Positions 25,241 to 34,294 are shown, numbered from the stretch's first letter. The stretch: 64,000 bases of DNA from Aminobacter aganoensis (GCF_014206975.1 NZ_JACHOU010000004.1:186001-250000), one strand, 5' to 3'. Notes: generated by a model from the sequence alone, not told the origin. Numbers and translations are program-made.

Positions 25241-26389
25241 ATGGCGGTAGCGATTTCACGGCGCGGCGAGGTGGAGCCCTTCCACGCGATGGACATCCTG
25301 GCCGAGGCCAACAGGCTCAAGGCCTTGGGAACGCCCGTCATTTCGATGGCGGTCGGCCAGCCTTCCGATCCCGCCCCCCAGCGGGTGCGCGATGCGGCGG
25401 CAGCGGCGCTCAAGATCGGGCGCATAGGCTATACCGACGCGCTCGGCCTGGCCGAGCTGCGCCAGGCGATTTCGGCTCATTACACCGAACATTACCGCAT
25501 CGAGGTGCCGGTTTCGCGAATCGCCGTCACCACCGGATCGTCGGCAGCCTTTAATCTCGCCTTCCTCGCCATGTTCGATCCGGGCGACCGCGTGGCGATC
25601 GCCGCACCCGGTTATCCCGCCTACCGCAACATCATGGGGGCGCTAGGCCTGGACGTCGTCGAGATCGAGTTGGACGGGGCCGCCTATCTCCATGCCGAGC
25701 ATCTGCGCGAGGCGCATCGCCAGCGGCCGCTGAAAGGCGTGCTGTTTGCGAGCCCTGCCAACCCGACCGGCGCCGTCGTGCCGCCGGGCGATCTCAAGGC
25801 GCTGGTCGACGCGGCCCGCGAGCTCGGCATCGCGGTGATCTCGGACGAGATCTATCACCGGCTCGCCTATGGCGCGCCCGACGTCACCGCGCTCGCCTAT
25901 GACGACGACGTCACCGTCATCAACTCGTTCTCGAAATTCTACTGCATGACCGGCTGGCGCATCGGCTGGATGGTACTGCCGGAGCGGCTGGTGCGGCCGG
26001 TCGAGCGCATCGCGCAATCGCTCTACATCTCGGCCCCCGAGCTGTCGCAGGTCGCCGCCATCGAGGCCTTCAACGTCACTGACGAGCTCGAGGTCATCAA
26101 GGCGCGCTACGCCTGGAATCGCGAGTTGCTGGCCAAGCGGCTGCCGGAGCTGGGTTTCAGCTTCGCCGCCCCGATGGACGGGGCGTTCTACGCCTTCTGC
26201 GACGTCTCGCGCCTGACCAACGACAGCATGGAATTTGCCCGTCGGATGCTGGCCGAAGCGCACGTCGCGGCCACACCCGGCAGGGACTTCGATACGCTCG
26301 CCGGCCATCGCACCATGCGCTTTTCCTACGCCGGCAGCCATGACGACATGATCGAGGCGATGGATCGCATCGAACGCTGGCTGCGCTGA
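25241..26389 (+). CDS. Pyridoxal phosphate-dependent aminotransferase, class I/II
   Basis: A 382-residue fold-type I aminotransferase. The PLP lysine is Lys232 in SFSKFYCMTGWRIGW, with Asp202 and Tyr205 (SDEIYHRLAY) and Arg240 in the usual places; NPTGAVVPPGDL is the substrate-loop region, and RFSYAGSHDDM holds the C-terminal substrate-carboxylate Arg. The overall pattern is close to aspartate/valine-type aminotransferases of the AAT I-gamma group, but the amino donor cannot be fixed. Divergent from the M48 protease across 136 bases. Confidence 0.88.
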   Translation: MAVAISRRGEVEPFHAMDILAEANRLKALGTPVISMAVGQPSDPAPQRVRDAAAAALKIGRIGYTDALGLAELRQAISAHYTEHYRIEVPVSRIAVTTGSSAAFNLAFLAMFDPGDRVAIAAPGYPAYRNIMGALGLDVVEIELDGAAYLHAEHLREAHRQRPLKGVLFASPANPTGAVVPPGDLKALVDAARELGIAVISDEIYHRLAYGAPDVTALAYDDDVTVINSFSKFYCMTGWRIGWMVLPERLVRPVERIAQSLYISAPELSQVAAIEAFNVTDELEVIKARYAWNRELLAKRLPELGFSFAAPMDGAFYAFCDVSRLTNDSMEFARRMLAEAHVAATPGRDFDTLAGHRTMRFSYAGSHDDMIEAMDRIERWLR

Positions 26390-26410
26390 GCGCCTTTCTT
26401 TCAAATCCAA

Positions 26411-26438
26411 CCGCCCCGTCGTCGAGCCGACGGGGCGG
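26411..26438. terminator. GC-rich hairpin after the aminotransferase
   Basis: CCGCCCCGTCG and CGACGGGGCGG form an 11-bp perfect stem with a six-base loop. It is 21 bases after the aminotransferase stop and between convergent genes. There is no T-tract on the plus strand, so efficiency is uncertain. Confidence 0.45.
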
Positions 26439-26612
26439 GGCAGGGGGCAAGGGGAGGATGATCTCGGCCCCTGATCGCCAGGATGCTACAACCCCCGCGG
26501 ACAGCATCCTGACAAACTGTGAATCTGCGCACACGTCTGCCGCTGGCGGACAGGCTGCTCTCGCGCATCCGCCTCAGGTATTCGGTGTCTCTATGTCTTC
26601 TCCTGTAGCCTC

Positions 26613-28286
26613 CTAGGGGCCAAGCACTGCGGCGACCGCCTTGCCCGCATCGAGCAATCCCGCGCCGAAGAAGTAGCCCTTGCCCTTTGTTGGCTCGTTG
26701 TCGGCGTTCATCGGATCGGGCGTCAGCGGTGTCGTGCCCGGCTTGACGATGGCATTCTGGTCGCAGGCGGCGACCAGGATCGACTTCGATGACAGGCCAT
26801 CGAGTTTTGCCGCCGGGCCCTGCTTGGCCTTGTTGGCGCGCGCCAGCAGGGCTGCCACGCCGGCGACAAGCGCGGCGGCACCCGACGTCCCGCCGAACGC
26901 CGTGTAGTAGCCGCCGCCAATGCCGGGGTTGTCGTGCGGCGGCAGGATCGACGAGTAGGGATCCGAGCCGCCGGCATAACCGAACGTGCCGGGCAGGTCG
27001 GTCGTCAGCAGCGAGAAATGGCTGTGCGGAATGACCTTGCCGGTGCCCGGATGGTAGAAGTGCTGCTCGACCATCGGGTCGGTGCGGTCCACCCGCAATT
27101 GGTGGCGTGTGTAGATCTCGAAATCGTCGGAAGGTGCGACCAGCGTCAGCTTCGTCCCGTAGTTGCTGTAGCCGGAGCGATAGCCGTTGGGCGTCACCGC
27201 GCCGACGGCGACGATGCCATTGTTGGCGGCGGCGAGGCTGGCCGGGTAGATGAGCTGGCTTTCACCGTCGTTTCCCGCCGCGCAGACGACCGGCACCTTG
27301 CGGCTGATCGCCACGATCAGCTTGGCGAGGATGTTCCAGGCCAGGTCGCGATTTGCCGTCTTGCCGACCGCATGGGGGCGGATCTCGCTGGCCGGCGGGG
27401 TTGCCTCCTCGAGCCGGGCAAACAGATCGGCCCGCTCCCAATTCTGGCGCTCATCGAGGTCTTGCGAGAGTTCGGGCTTGGGGTTCAGCGCGCCACGGTT
27501 CGGGTCGGGGAGGCCGCGCGGCAGCAGGATCACGTCGGCACCGCTGGCGAAGGCATAGAGGAAAGCCGTGATGAACTGGTCGGGCTGCTGTTCGAAGCCG
27601 GTGCGGATCGAGATCAGCCGCGAGAACGGATCGACGCCGAAATAGGGCAATGTGTTGCGGTTCGGATTGGGCACGACGCTGCCGTCGTCACCGTTCAGCA
27701 CGTCGGGAAGGACGATCGCCGGATCGGGAGCGACGGTGGCGGCCGGTTCGCCGACGGCCAGGCCGGCGACAGCCGTGCCGTGGCTGCCAAAGGTCTCGTC
27801 GCCCTCGATGAGGGTGTGGACGACGCCTTCCGATGCCGCCAGTTCGGCGATCAGGCTGTTGAAATAGCCCGTCTCGGGCCCGGTCAGGTTCAGCGCGCCC
27901 AGGCCGGCGGTCGAGAGACCGGCAAAGAATGCCGCCTTGACCTCGGGGTCATAGGGACTTGCGGCAGGCGCGGCCACATATTTGGCGCCATGTGGGTGGC
28001 TGACGAGGTCGATCGACTTGACCGTGTCGAGCCGGCTCTTGAGGTTCGGGTGGCTGCGGCTGACGCCGACGTCGATCAGTGCGATCGTCGCCGGCGTGTT
28101 GGCCGCCGGAAAGGCCTGCGCGATCGTATCCCAGACCGAGCCGTTGATGTCGGGCGATGAAAAATCGATGTCCCCGCCCGGGCTGAGCGGCCCGAAAGTC
28201 GCATCGACCACGCCGAGGGCGGCGAGGTGCCACAGATAGTAGTAGGACTGAGGTGCCTGGAAGGAGAATTGGTTGCCGTTTGCCAT
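26613..28286 (-). CDS. S8 family serine peptidase (subtilase), no signal peptide seen
   Basis: A 557-residue subtilisin-like protein. The catalytic triad is visible: Asp72 (IALIDVGVSRSHPN), His169 (GSHGTAVAG) and Ser468 (FGGTSGAAALVAG); the oxyanion Asn is in CAAGNDGESQ. The N-terminus (MANGNQFSFQAPQSYYYLWH) is polar with no signal peptide or prodomain, unusual for a subtilase. A ~95-residue insert follows Asp72, and a long insert with NPNRNTLPYFGVDPFSRLIS follows His169. The ATG at 28286 has an AAGGAG six bases upstream. It is the last gene of a three-gene cassette, 11 bases after the PAP2-like gene. Substrate unknown; cytoplasmic action or non-classical release are both possible. Confidence 0.87.
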   Translation of the reverse strand: MANGNQFSFQAPQSYYYLWHLAALGVVDATFGPLSPGGDIDFSSPDINGSVWDTIAQAFPAANTPATIALIDVGVSRSHPNLKSRLDTVKSIDLVSHPHGAKYVAAPAASPYDPEVKAAFFAGLSTAGLGALNLTGPETGYFNSLIAELAASEGVVHTLIEGDETFGSHGTAVAGLAVGEPAATVAPDPAIVLPDVLNGDDGSVVPNPNRNTLPYFGVDPFSRLISIRTGFEQQPDQFITAFLYAFASGADVILLPRGLPDPNRGALNPKPELSQDLDERQNWERADLFARLEEATPPASEIRPHAVGKTANRDLAWNILAKLIVAISRKVPVVCAAGNDGESQLIYPASLAAANNGIVAVGAVTPNGYRSGYSNYGTKLTLVAPSDDFEIYTRHQLRVDRTDPMVEQHFYHPGTGKVIPHSHFSLLTTDLPGTFGYAGGSDPYSSILPPHDNPGIGGGYYTAFGGTSGAAALVAGVAALLARANKAKQGPAAKLDGLSSKSILVAACDQNAIVKPGTTPLTPDPMNADNEPTKGKGYFFGAGLLDAGKAVAAVLGP

Positions 28287-28297
28287 TTTCGTCTCCT

Positions 28298-29281
28298 TCA
28301 AAGCCATTCGCGCTGTGCGGCGAGATAGTTCGCCATGAAGGCGTCCCGGAGATAGGGCTGGAAACGCTGCGCCAGGGCGCGTCCGCCATTGGTGTCGCTG
28401 GGATAGTGGAGGCCCGCCCATTCGCGGTTCTCGGCGACCTTGCGGGCGATGCGCGACAATTCCTCCGTCGCCGGGTGCTCGGGCAGGATCGAGTTAAAGG
28501 CGAATGCGATCGTGTGGCACTGGAACGAGTGGTTGCTGGGATAGGCCTGGTGCGCCGGATTGGGCAGCATCAGCCGCAGCCTGGGCTCGATCTGGTTGGG
28601 CCGGGTGCGGTTGAACTTGGCCTTGTAGATCAGCCCGACATATTCGCAGGCCGTCAGGATGGCCTGGAACAGGCCCTCGGTCTGATCGAAGCCGCTGATG
28701 CCGTCGATGCCCAGTGGCTTGGTGAAATCCGAGACGTCGAGGCTGGCCTCGCGCTCGATGTCCTCCTTGCGTCGGGAGCGTTCGCGGTCACGCGCCTGAA
28801 GTGACAGCATCACCGACGTTTCCAGCCGGGTGACGTCGGGGCCGGGTGGTAGCGGGATGTCGAGTTGTTCCCAGGTGAACTTGCGCGCCGCGGTAAATGC
28901 GTGCGGCGAGGGCGAAGTGTGGAGCCGCCGAAGCTCGAAGGCCGGGATGAGGCTGCTCTGTGAACCGCCTCCGGAGCCGGATTGCAGCGCGCTGCCCTTG
29001 TTCTTGTTCTTGTTTTTATTCTTGTTTTTGTTCTTGTTTTTGTTGAGCGATGCCTTGTTCTGCACGCCGGCGCTCAACACGGCGCCGGCCACGCTTGCGG
29101 CCATCACCATTTGCGGGCCTGCCGCCAGGGACTTCGTCTCCAAGGCAACCTGCGGCCGGTCGGAAGCCGCGCAAGGCACCACGTCGTCGCCGGCGATCTT
29201 GAAGCGGTATTGATCCAGGAAGTGCGATAAGCCGCCTTCATGCGGCGCAAAACTGTCGTTGCCAGCCACTTTATTCCCCAT
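28298..29281 (-). CDS. PAP2 / vanadium haloperoxidase-like protein with Asn-Lys repeat
   Basis: A 327-residue protein carrying the three PAP2 phosphatase/haloperoxidase motifs: K-x6-RP (Lys220 to Arg227-Pro228), PSNH at 248-251 (PSGH in the family) and R-x5-H-x3-D (Arg286, His292, Asp296). These bind phosphate or vanadate, so it could be an acid phosphatase or a haloperoxidase. No transmembrane helices typical of lipid phosphatases and no signal peptide are visible. Residues 80-95 are eight Asn-Lys dipeptides encoded by a hexanucleotide repeat, after a small hydrophobic Ala/Val patch (57-74). It lies between the BTAD-type regulator gene (43 bases upstream) and the subtilase gene. The start has a weak ribosome-binding site. 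Confidence 0.8.
   Translation of the reverse strand: MGNKVAGNDSFAPHEGGLSHFLDQYRFKIAGDDVVPCAASDRPQVALETKSLAAGPQMVMAASVAGAVLSAGVQNKASLNKNKNKNKNKNKNKNKGSALQSGSGGGSQSSLIPAFELRRLHTSPSPHAFTAARKFTWEQLDIPLPPGPDVTRLETSVMLSLQARDRERSRRKEDIEREASLDVSDFTKPLGIDGISGFDQTEGLFQAILTACEYVGLIYKAKFNRTRPNQIEPRLRLMLPNPAHQAYPSNHSFQCHTIAFAFNSILPEHPATEELSRIARKVAENREWAGLHYPSDTNGGRALAQRFQPYLRDAFMANYLAAQREWL
28997..29044 (-). repeat. Hexanucleotide tandem repeat coding for (Asn-Lys)8
   Basis: Eight units of the six-base repeat AACAAG on the minus strand (CTTGTT on the plus strand), with A-for-G changes in some Lys codons and one AAT Asn codon. The repeat is in frame, so gain or loss of a unit changes length without a frameshift. 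The low GC of the tract contrasts with its surroundings. Confidence 0.9.
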
Positions 29282-29324
29282 TGATTTTGATCGAACGTTG
29301 CGGCGCTCGGTGCGCCGGTCAGGC

Positions 29325-31109
29325 TTATTTCTTGACGCCGGCCTTGATGAGGCCCGAAATCAGGTTGGCGCCGCCTTCGGTACGCATGATCGGGTAGCGC
29401 GCATCGATCAGCGAACTGATCGAGAAATTGGGTTCGACCGTATTGAGCCGGTCGAGAAGCGAGCGTGCGGCGCGGATGTCGCCCAGCTGGGCGTGGCTCG
29501 CCACGAGATAGCGCAGCAGGGAATTGAAGTCCGGTCGTTCGCGCAGTGCCTGTTCGCCGGCTTCGATGGCCACGCGGTGATTGCCGGCGAGGGTGGCGTT
29601 GATCAGCCGCGAGGTGTCGAAATAATAGCGGTACGGACTGTAGGCGCCGAGGTGGCGCGCCCAGTTGGCAAGGCTCAAGCCCTTGTCCGGCTGCCCGGCA
29701 TAGGCATGGAGCATCGAATACAGGTCCCAGCCCAGGACCTGGGTCGGGTTGGCCCGGATCGCCCGCTCGAACAGTCCCGATGCATAGTCGTATTCGCCGA
29801 ACAGGAACGAATGGACGTGGCCGACCAGCGCCAGGGTGACCGAGTTGCCCGGGTCGAGTTCCAGCGCCTTGCGCGCGTATTGCTGTGCCTGCTCGGTCAC
29901 ATTGGCCGAATCGGAAAAACGCTGGCCGACCTGGAAGGTCATCAGGAAGGCGAGCCAGGCATAGGCCTGCGATGAGGGCCGCTGGGCGATGATGCGCCGG
30001 AGCGAGGCCTCCGACATCACGAGGTCGTTGCGCGACAGGCGGAACATGGCGTTGACGGCGGCAAACAGGCTTTCGCCTTCCGCGGCGTCGTCGGACTGTT
30101 CGGAGCGCGCGATGAAATAGCGCCGCAGCTCGTCCATGGCCTCGTTGATGAGCTGGTGCGAGGCCGATGTGTCGCCCGTCTCGATGGCGCGGCGTTCGAG
30201 TGTGGCACCGCCCATCCACAGCAGGCTGCGGTCGGCGGTGCGATGGACGCTGACGCTGATATGCGCCTGGTGGGCCGAAAACCGGTAGCCGACCTGGATG
30301 GCGAGGGCCACAGCGTCGAATTCGGCTCCGACCGGCGATGCAGCCGATAGATCCGGTCTAGAGAGGTCGCAGACGGCCAGTTCGCCGTCTTCCAGCAGCG
30401 AACGGACCAGCGATTCCGTGAACATGTCCGGCAGCGATGCCGCATTGAACGCATCGCCAGTGATGGACGGCGGCAGCAACGCGACGGACCAGCCGGTGAG
30501 GCTGCCGCGATGCGGCGACGTTCTGCGCTCCCCGCCGTCGGGCGAATCCGGGCCGGATCGACTTTTCTCGGCCGGGATGAAGCCGTTGGCACGGCGGTCC
30601 TTCGGGCTGAGGTCGCGTTGGCCGAGCGCGGTTTCGAGTCGGCCATGCCAGACCTGTCGCTCGAGCATCAGCCATTCCTCGAATTCGGGGTCGCCGATGT
30701 CGAGCCCTTCGAGCAGTTCCGGCCAGGTTTCGAGTTGCACGTCGTCAGGCGAGGACTGGCGTGCCGGGTCGAGAAGCTGCAAAGCGTCGACCGACACGCG
30801 GTTGAGGTCGAGCGAGATCGTGTGGTTGTCGGAAATGATGATTCGTTCGGCCATCGGGCCGAGCGACTTGCGCACGTCGACGAGCGCTTGTCTCAGGCTT
30901 GCTGCCGCCTGTTCTTCGCCGCGGTCGCTCCACAGCTTGTCGCGAAGCCAGATGCGCGAACGGGCGCCGCGGGGGGCGAGCGCCAGCATGGCGACCAAAG
31001 CACGGGATTTCTGGGCTTTTGGCGTGCACGAGATGCCGTCTGCGTCGGTGACGGCTAGCGTCCCGAACAGATAGATATGCCCCAGCGTACTGGCGTCGTC
31101 ACCAGCCAT
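29325..31109 (-). CDS. SARP/BTAD-type transcriptional regulator with TPR region
   Basis: A 594-residue cytoplasmic protein. The N-terminus (about residues 10-115) is an OmpR-like winged-helix DNA-binding domain: HIYLFGTLAVTDADG, RALVAMLALAPRGARSR, then WLRDKLWSDRGEEQAAASLR. A bacterial-transcriptional-activator-like helical part follows (DALQLLD to about 200). The middle (SVALLPPSITGDAFNAASLP) resembles the TolB-N/adenylate-cyclase-associated module often fused here. The last ~220 residues are TPR-like (YARKALELDPGNSVTLALVG, YASGLFERAIRANPTQVLGW). The ATG at 31109 follows AAAGGT; the 128-codon upstream open frame is unsupported. First gene of the cassette with PAP2 and subtilase genes, so probably their regulator. 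Confidence 0.82.
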   Translation of the reverse strand: MAGDDASTLGHIYLFGTLAVTDADGISCTPKAQKSRALVAMLALAPRGARSRIWLRDKLWSDRGEEQAAASLRQALVDVRKSLGPMAERIIISDNHTISLDLNRVSVDALQLLDPARQSSPDDVQLETWPELLEGLDIGDPEFEEWLMLERQVWHGRLETALGQRDLSPKDRRANGFIPAEKSRSGPDSPDGGERRTSPHRGSLTGWSVALLPPSITGDAFNAASLPDMFTESLVRSLLEDGELAVCDLSRPDLSAASPVGAEFDAVALAIQVGYRFSAHQAHISVSVHRTADRSLLWMGGATLERRAIETGDTSASHQLINEAMDELRRYFIARSEQSDDAAEGESLFAAVNAMFRLSRNDLVMSEASLRRIIAQRPSSQAYAWLAFLMTFQVGQRFSDSANVTEQAQQYARKALELDPGNSVTLALVGHVHSFLFGEYDYASGLFERAIRANPTQVLGWDLYSMLHAYAGQPDKGLSLANWARHLGAYSPYRYYFDTSRLINATLAGNHRVAIEAGEQALRERPDFNSLLRYLVASHAQLGDIRAARSLLDRLNTVEPNFSISSLIDARYPIMRTEGGANLISGLIKAGVKK

Positions 31110-31544
31110 CGTGCGGACCTTTGCGGCAGGCCGTTCCTTCCCGCGGCGAGGGTAGCACAACTCGACTCGCCTTGGGCGTGGATACCTTAGGTTGGAATCA
31201 TACAACGACAACCCAGCCAGCGCGCCTATTTGTGTGCTTTCGCAACCGGACAAGACCTGTAGCATTCCAGCGTCCCTCACCAATGTTTGCCGGAGGCGAT
31301 TCCAGCCTGTTTTGGGAAACGATAGAGGGGTGGGGTGATTGCGGCGTGAGCGAAACGTCAAAGCAGCCGAAAAACACGGGCCGTTCTTGGCTGAATCGCG
31401 GTGACGCACGCAGGCGCGGACGAGTGACCCGTCGGTTGAGTGACGTTCTTTAGGGGGCAAGTGGGGCTGATGCCGGCAATCCGGAAACCCCACCGCGCGG
31501 CGAACGGTGATGCCCGAACGCCGCCAGGAAATCGGCCGTTTCCG
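31110..31544. other. Intergenic region upstream of the regulator cassette
   Basis: A 435-base stretch without a credible gene. It should contain the promoter of the BTAD-type regulator gene (toward 31110) and the 3' end of the short ORF at 31545. Short open frames here on both strands have no coding character. No strong hairpin with a T-tract was found. Confidence 0.4.
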
Positions 31545-31733
31545 TTACCTGCTGGCGCCGGCCCGCCGCGGCCCAGCAATCTCCCTGCCCAGCGCCAGCG
31601 CGTCCTGGAGGTCGGTGGTGTATTTCGCCGTGTCTTCGAGCCCGCCGAAATGGTTGAGGCGGATGGTCTCGCCACGCTTGCTCATGACCACTCCGATGGA
31701 GCGAAGGGTCTCACGTACATCCGAAAAACGCAT
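31545..31733 (-). CDS. Small conserved-looking hypothetical protein
   Basis: A 62-residue protein starting MRFSDVRETLRSIGVVMSK, followed by GETIRLNHFGGLEDTAKYT, DLQDALALGREIAG and a basic tail. The start is well supported by AAGGAGAGG six bases upstream, which makes a real gene likely. The sequence is amphipathic and soluble-looking, without a signal peptide. I recall similar short proteins from Mesorhizobium-like genomes but no function. It stands alone between the regulator cassette and the amidohydrolase. Confidence 0.65.
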   Translation of the reverse strand: MRFSDVRETLRSIGVVMSKRGETIRLNHFGGLEDTAKYTTDLQDALALGREIAGPRRAGASR

Positions 31734-31881
31734 GGTCGCCTCTCCTTGGCCGGTGGTTGGTGAATATTAGCGACCGCTTGTAACAGCGCCGTGTTGCACG
31801 CAACGTGATGGATACGTGAAACGGGGCGTGAAAAGTTTCGCCGCCGAGCGTGAATTTGCAATGCGGGCAGGGCTTCCAGAC

Positions 31882-31918
31882 AAAAAACGGCTGCAGCGGT
31901 CAAGCGCCGCTGCAGCCG
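31882..31918 (-). terminator. Intrinsic terminator of the amidohydrolase gene
   Basis: CGGCTGCAGCGG and CCGCTGCAGCCG make a perfect 12-bp stem with a seven-base loop, followed on the minus strand by TTTTTT. It begins 37 bases after the amidohydrolase stop. Confidence 0.85.
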
Positions 31919-31955
31919 TGCGCCCCACCGCCAGGCCGGTGGCGCCGTGCCGAGC

Positions 31956-33560
31956 CTACTTCTTTTCGAGGACCGGGAACTTGATTCCCAGCTGATCGAG
32001 ATAGGTCGGGTACTTCGACGGGTCGTAGTAGAATTTCTGCATTTCCGGCCGGTAGGTCGCCATGATCTCCACGTTCTTCTGGATCTGCGGCTTGTCGTCC
32101 GCGCTCAGCATGGGCACGTATTTCTGGCCCTTCTGCTGCTCGTTCTGGAAGTAGTCGGTCGCCTTGGCCAGCAGTTCGGGGTTGGTCAGGAGGTCGATCG
32201 ACGTCATGGCGACGACCTTCGACCCGGCGACCACGCCCTTGTGGGCGATCGGCGTCGCCATCGCCATGGCGTTCGACCAGTGATGGCCGGGCAGGCCGGG
32301 GATGTTCGACGGGTAGTTCACGGTAATCGTCGGCACGACCCACGAGATGTCGCCGATGTCATCCGAGCCGCCGCTCTCCGGCTTCTCCAGCGGTGGTTGC
32401 AGTTCCTTGAGCTTGACCGCCAGGCCTTCCTCCTTGGCTTTCACGGTCTTCTGCACGGCCTTGGCGAAGGCCTGCTCATCCTCGTTCCAGGTCGGCAGGC
32501 CGACCTTCTGGATGTTGGCGTAGGCGGCTTCGGCCATCGGCCTGTTGAAGTGACGCGGTGCCGCCGTGCCGACGATCTGGCGCGACACGGTGGTGCTGGA
32601 CATCTTCGCCGCCGCTTCCGCGATCGTGTTGGCGGTGTCGAAGTTCTTGGAAATGTTGTCGAAGTCCTGTTCGCGAATGAAGTACCAGACCGTTGCCGCC
32701 GAAGGCACGACGTTGGGCTGGTCGCCGCCGTCGGGAATGACGTAGTGCGACCGCTGCTCGGGGCGCAGGTGCTCGCGCTTCATGTTCCAGGCGATGTTCA
32801 TCAGTTCGACGCCGTCGAGCGCGCTGCGGCCACGCCACGGTGCACCGGCCGAATGGGCCGATTCGCCGCTGAAGGTGTATTCGACCGAAACCATGCCGGT
32901 GCCGTTGGGCTGGCCCCATGTGGTCTGCAGATTGTTGCCGACATGGGTGAACAGCACGGCGTCGACATCCTTGAATACCCCGTCGCGCACCATGTAGGCC
33001 TTGCCGGCCAGCAACTCCTCGGCGACCCCCGGCCACAGCATGATCGTGCCTGGGATCTTGTCCTTCTCCATGATGTCCTTGAGGGCCAGCGCCGCAACCA
33101 CGTTCACTGCCTGGCCGGAATTATGGCCTTCGCCATGCCCGGGCGCACCGGCGATCATCGGGTCGTGATAGGCGACGCCCGGCTTTTGCGAGGTCTTGGG
33201 CAGGCCGTCGATGTCGCTGCCCAGGGCGATGACCGGTTCGCCCGATCCCCATTTGGCAACCCAGCCGGTGGGCAGGCCGGCGACGCCACGCTCGACGGTG
33301 AAGCCGCTCTCTTCGAGAATGTCCGTGATGTATTTCGAGGTTTCGACCTCCTGGAAGGCCAGTTCGCCGAAGCTGAAGATCGAATCCGTCATCTCCTGCG
33401 CCAGCTTGGCCCGCGATTCGATGCCCGCTATCGCACGGGTCTTGAGGTTCGCGACCTGCTCGGCAGTCATCGGCTTCTGTTCGTTCGCCAATGCATAGGT
33501 CGAGGTGGACGCCGCCAGGAAGGCAGCCAGGGCTATTCGTGAAATCCGCATCCGCTTCAT
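31956..33560 (-). CDS. M20-type amidohydrolase, exported
   Basis: A 534-residue protein with a signal peptide (about residues 1-26, RISRIALAAFLAASTSTYALA). The M20/amidohydrolase fold is shown by ALGSDIDGLPKTS (metal-ligand Asp), GHGEGHNSG (metal-ligand His region), WPGVAEELLAGK (catalytic and ligand Glu pair) and HSAGAPWRGRSALDGVE of the lid/dimerisation domain. A large C-terminal section (about 400-534) holds SGGSDDIGDISWVVPT. It resembles AbgB-like and HmrA-like amidohydrolases; the export signal suggests the periplasm. Substrate unknown, perhaps an N-acyl amino acid or peptide. The ATG at 33560 follows GGGAG. Not in an operon with neighbours; a strong terminator lies downstream. Confidence 0.87.
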   Translation of the reverse strand: MKRMRISRIALAAFLAASTSTYALANEQKPMTAEQVANLKTRAIAGIESRAKLAQEMTDSIFSFGELAFQEVETSKYITDILEESGFTVERGVAGLPTGWVAKWGSGEPVIALGSDIDGLPKTSQKPGVAYHDPMIAGAPGHGEGHNSGQAVNVVAALALKDIMEKDKIPGTIMLWPGVAEELLAGKAYMVRDGVFKDVDAVLFTHVGNNLQTTWGQPNGTGMVSVEYTFSGESAHSAGAPWRGRSALDGVELMNIAWNMKREHLRPEQRSHYVIPDGGDQPNVVPSAATVWYFIREQDFDNISKNFDTANTIAEAAAKMSSTTVSRQIVGTAAPRHFNRPMAEAAYANIQKVGLPTWNEDEQAFAKAVQKTVKAKEEGLAVKLKELQPPLEKPESGGSDDIGDISWVVPTITVNYPSNIPGLPGHHWSNAMAMATPIAHKGVVAGSKVVAMTSIDLLTNPELLAKATDYFQNEQQKGQKYVPMLSADDKPQIQKNVEIMATYRPEMQKFYYDPSKYPTYLDQLGIKFPVLEKK

Positions 33561-34021
33561 GAAAATCTCCCATTGATCGACAACTCGCCGCCGGGCCAAG
33601 GGCTGCAATCCGCAGGACTTGACGTTACGGCAGCTGGAATGATGGCGCCGGCTCGGGAGGGGCGGCAAGAATATTCTTCCACTCTGCGGAATTTAGGAAA
33701 ATATGTGCTCTGAATCGCTGGTATTGGGACGGAATATCTGTCGATTACCTAATATATGTGTCGAAAACAGACTGCCGCGGCGGTACCTGCTCAACTCAAG
33801 GTCAACGATTGGCCCAATCGGCAAATCTTCTGGACTACTAAGGAGCGAGGGCCTTGAGCCGGAAGAACTTCGGCATCGACGGTGCATTGCATGGGGAACC
33901 AGCGTTGGCGCTCGCCGCCGGCAACCGTATTGCCAATTTGTGATCCACTGCGCTGCAGTTACAGCGACGATCCAGCGGCACGTTTGCGCCCTGATGTAAA
34001 AACTGCACTTTGTGGAAAAAG
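33561..34021. other. Intergenic region before tRNA-Asn
   Basis: A 461-base region holding the amidohydrolase promoter and the 3' flank of tRNA-Asn. Its middle part is AT-richer than average. Several short open frames on both strands lack a ribosome-binding site or recognisable sequence, and one is the antisense of the tRNA. I see no gene. Confidence 0.4.
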
Positions 34022-34096
34022 TGGCTCCCCGGGCCGGATTCGAACCAGCGACCAACCGGTTAACAGCCGGTTGCTCTACCACTGAGCTACCGGGGA
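34022..34096 (-). tRNA. tRNA-Asn (anticodon GTT)
   Basis: On the minus strand the gene runs from TCCCCGG to CCGGGGA-G-CCA (acceptor stem, discriminator and encoded CCA; 75 nt). The D-arm is AGCTCAGTGGTAGAGC, the anticodon loop CTGTTAA with GTT at its centre, and the T-arm contains GGTTCGAATCC. Stems pair as expected. Confidence 0.95.
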
Positions 34097-34294
34097 ACAG
34101 GGCTCATGTGAACGAGGCGGCGTATAGCAAACGGTTTTGCGATTTGCAAAGCGCTAATCGAACTTTTTGCGAGTTTTTCCCAGATGCCTTTCTGGTAATC
34201 ACCCCCGGGCAGCCTCATATCTCGGCTTCGCCCGCATTTTTGCCGGCTTGGCGCGGCATTCGGGCGCAGACCGATGACCATTCAAGCGGGAACG

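Noticed and set aside
33693-34082. A 129-codon minus-strand frame overlapping tRNA-Asn
   Set aside because: Its N-terminus is a translation of the tRNA gene, so it is an artefact.
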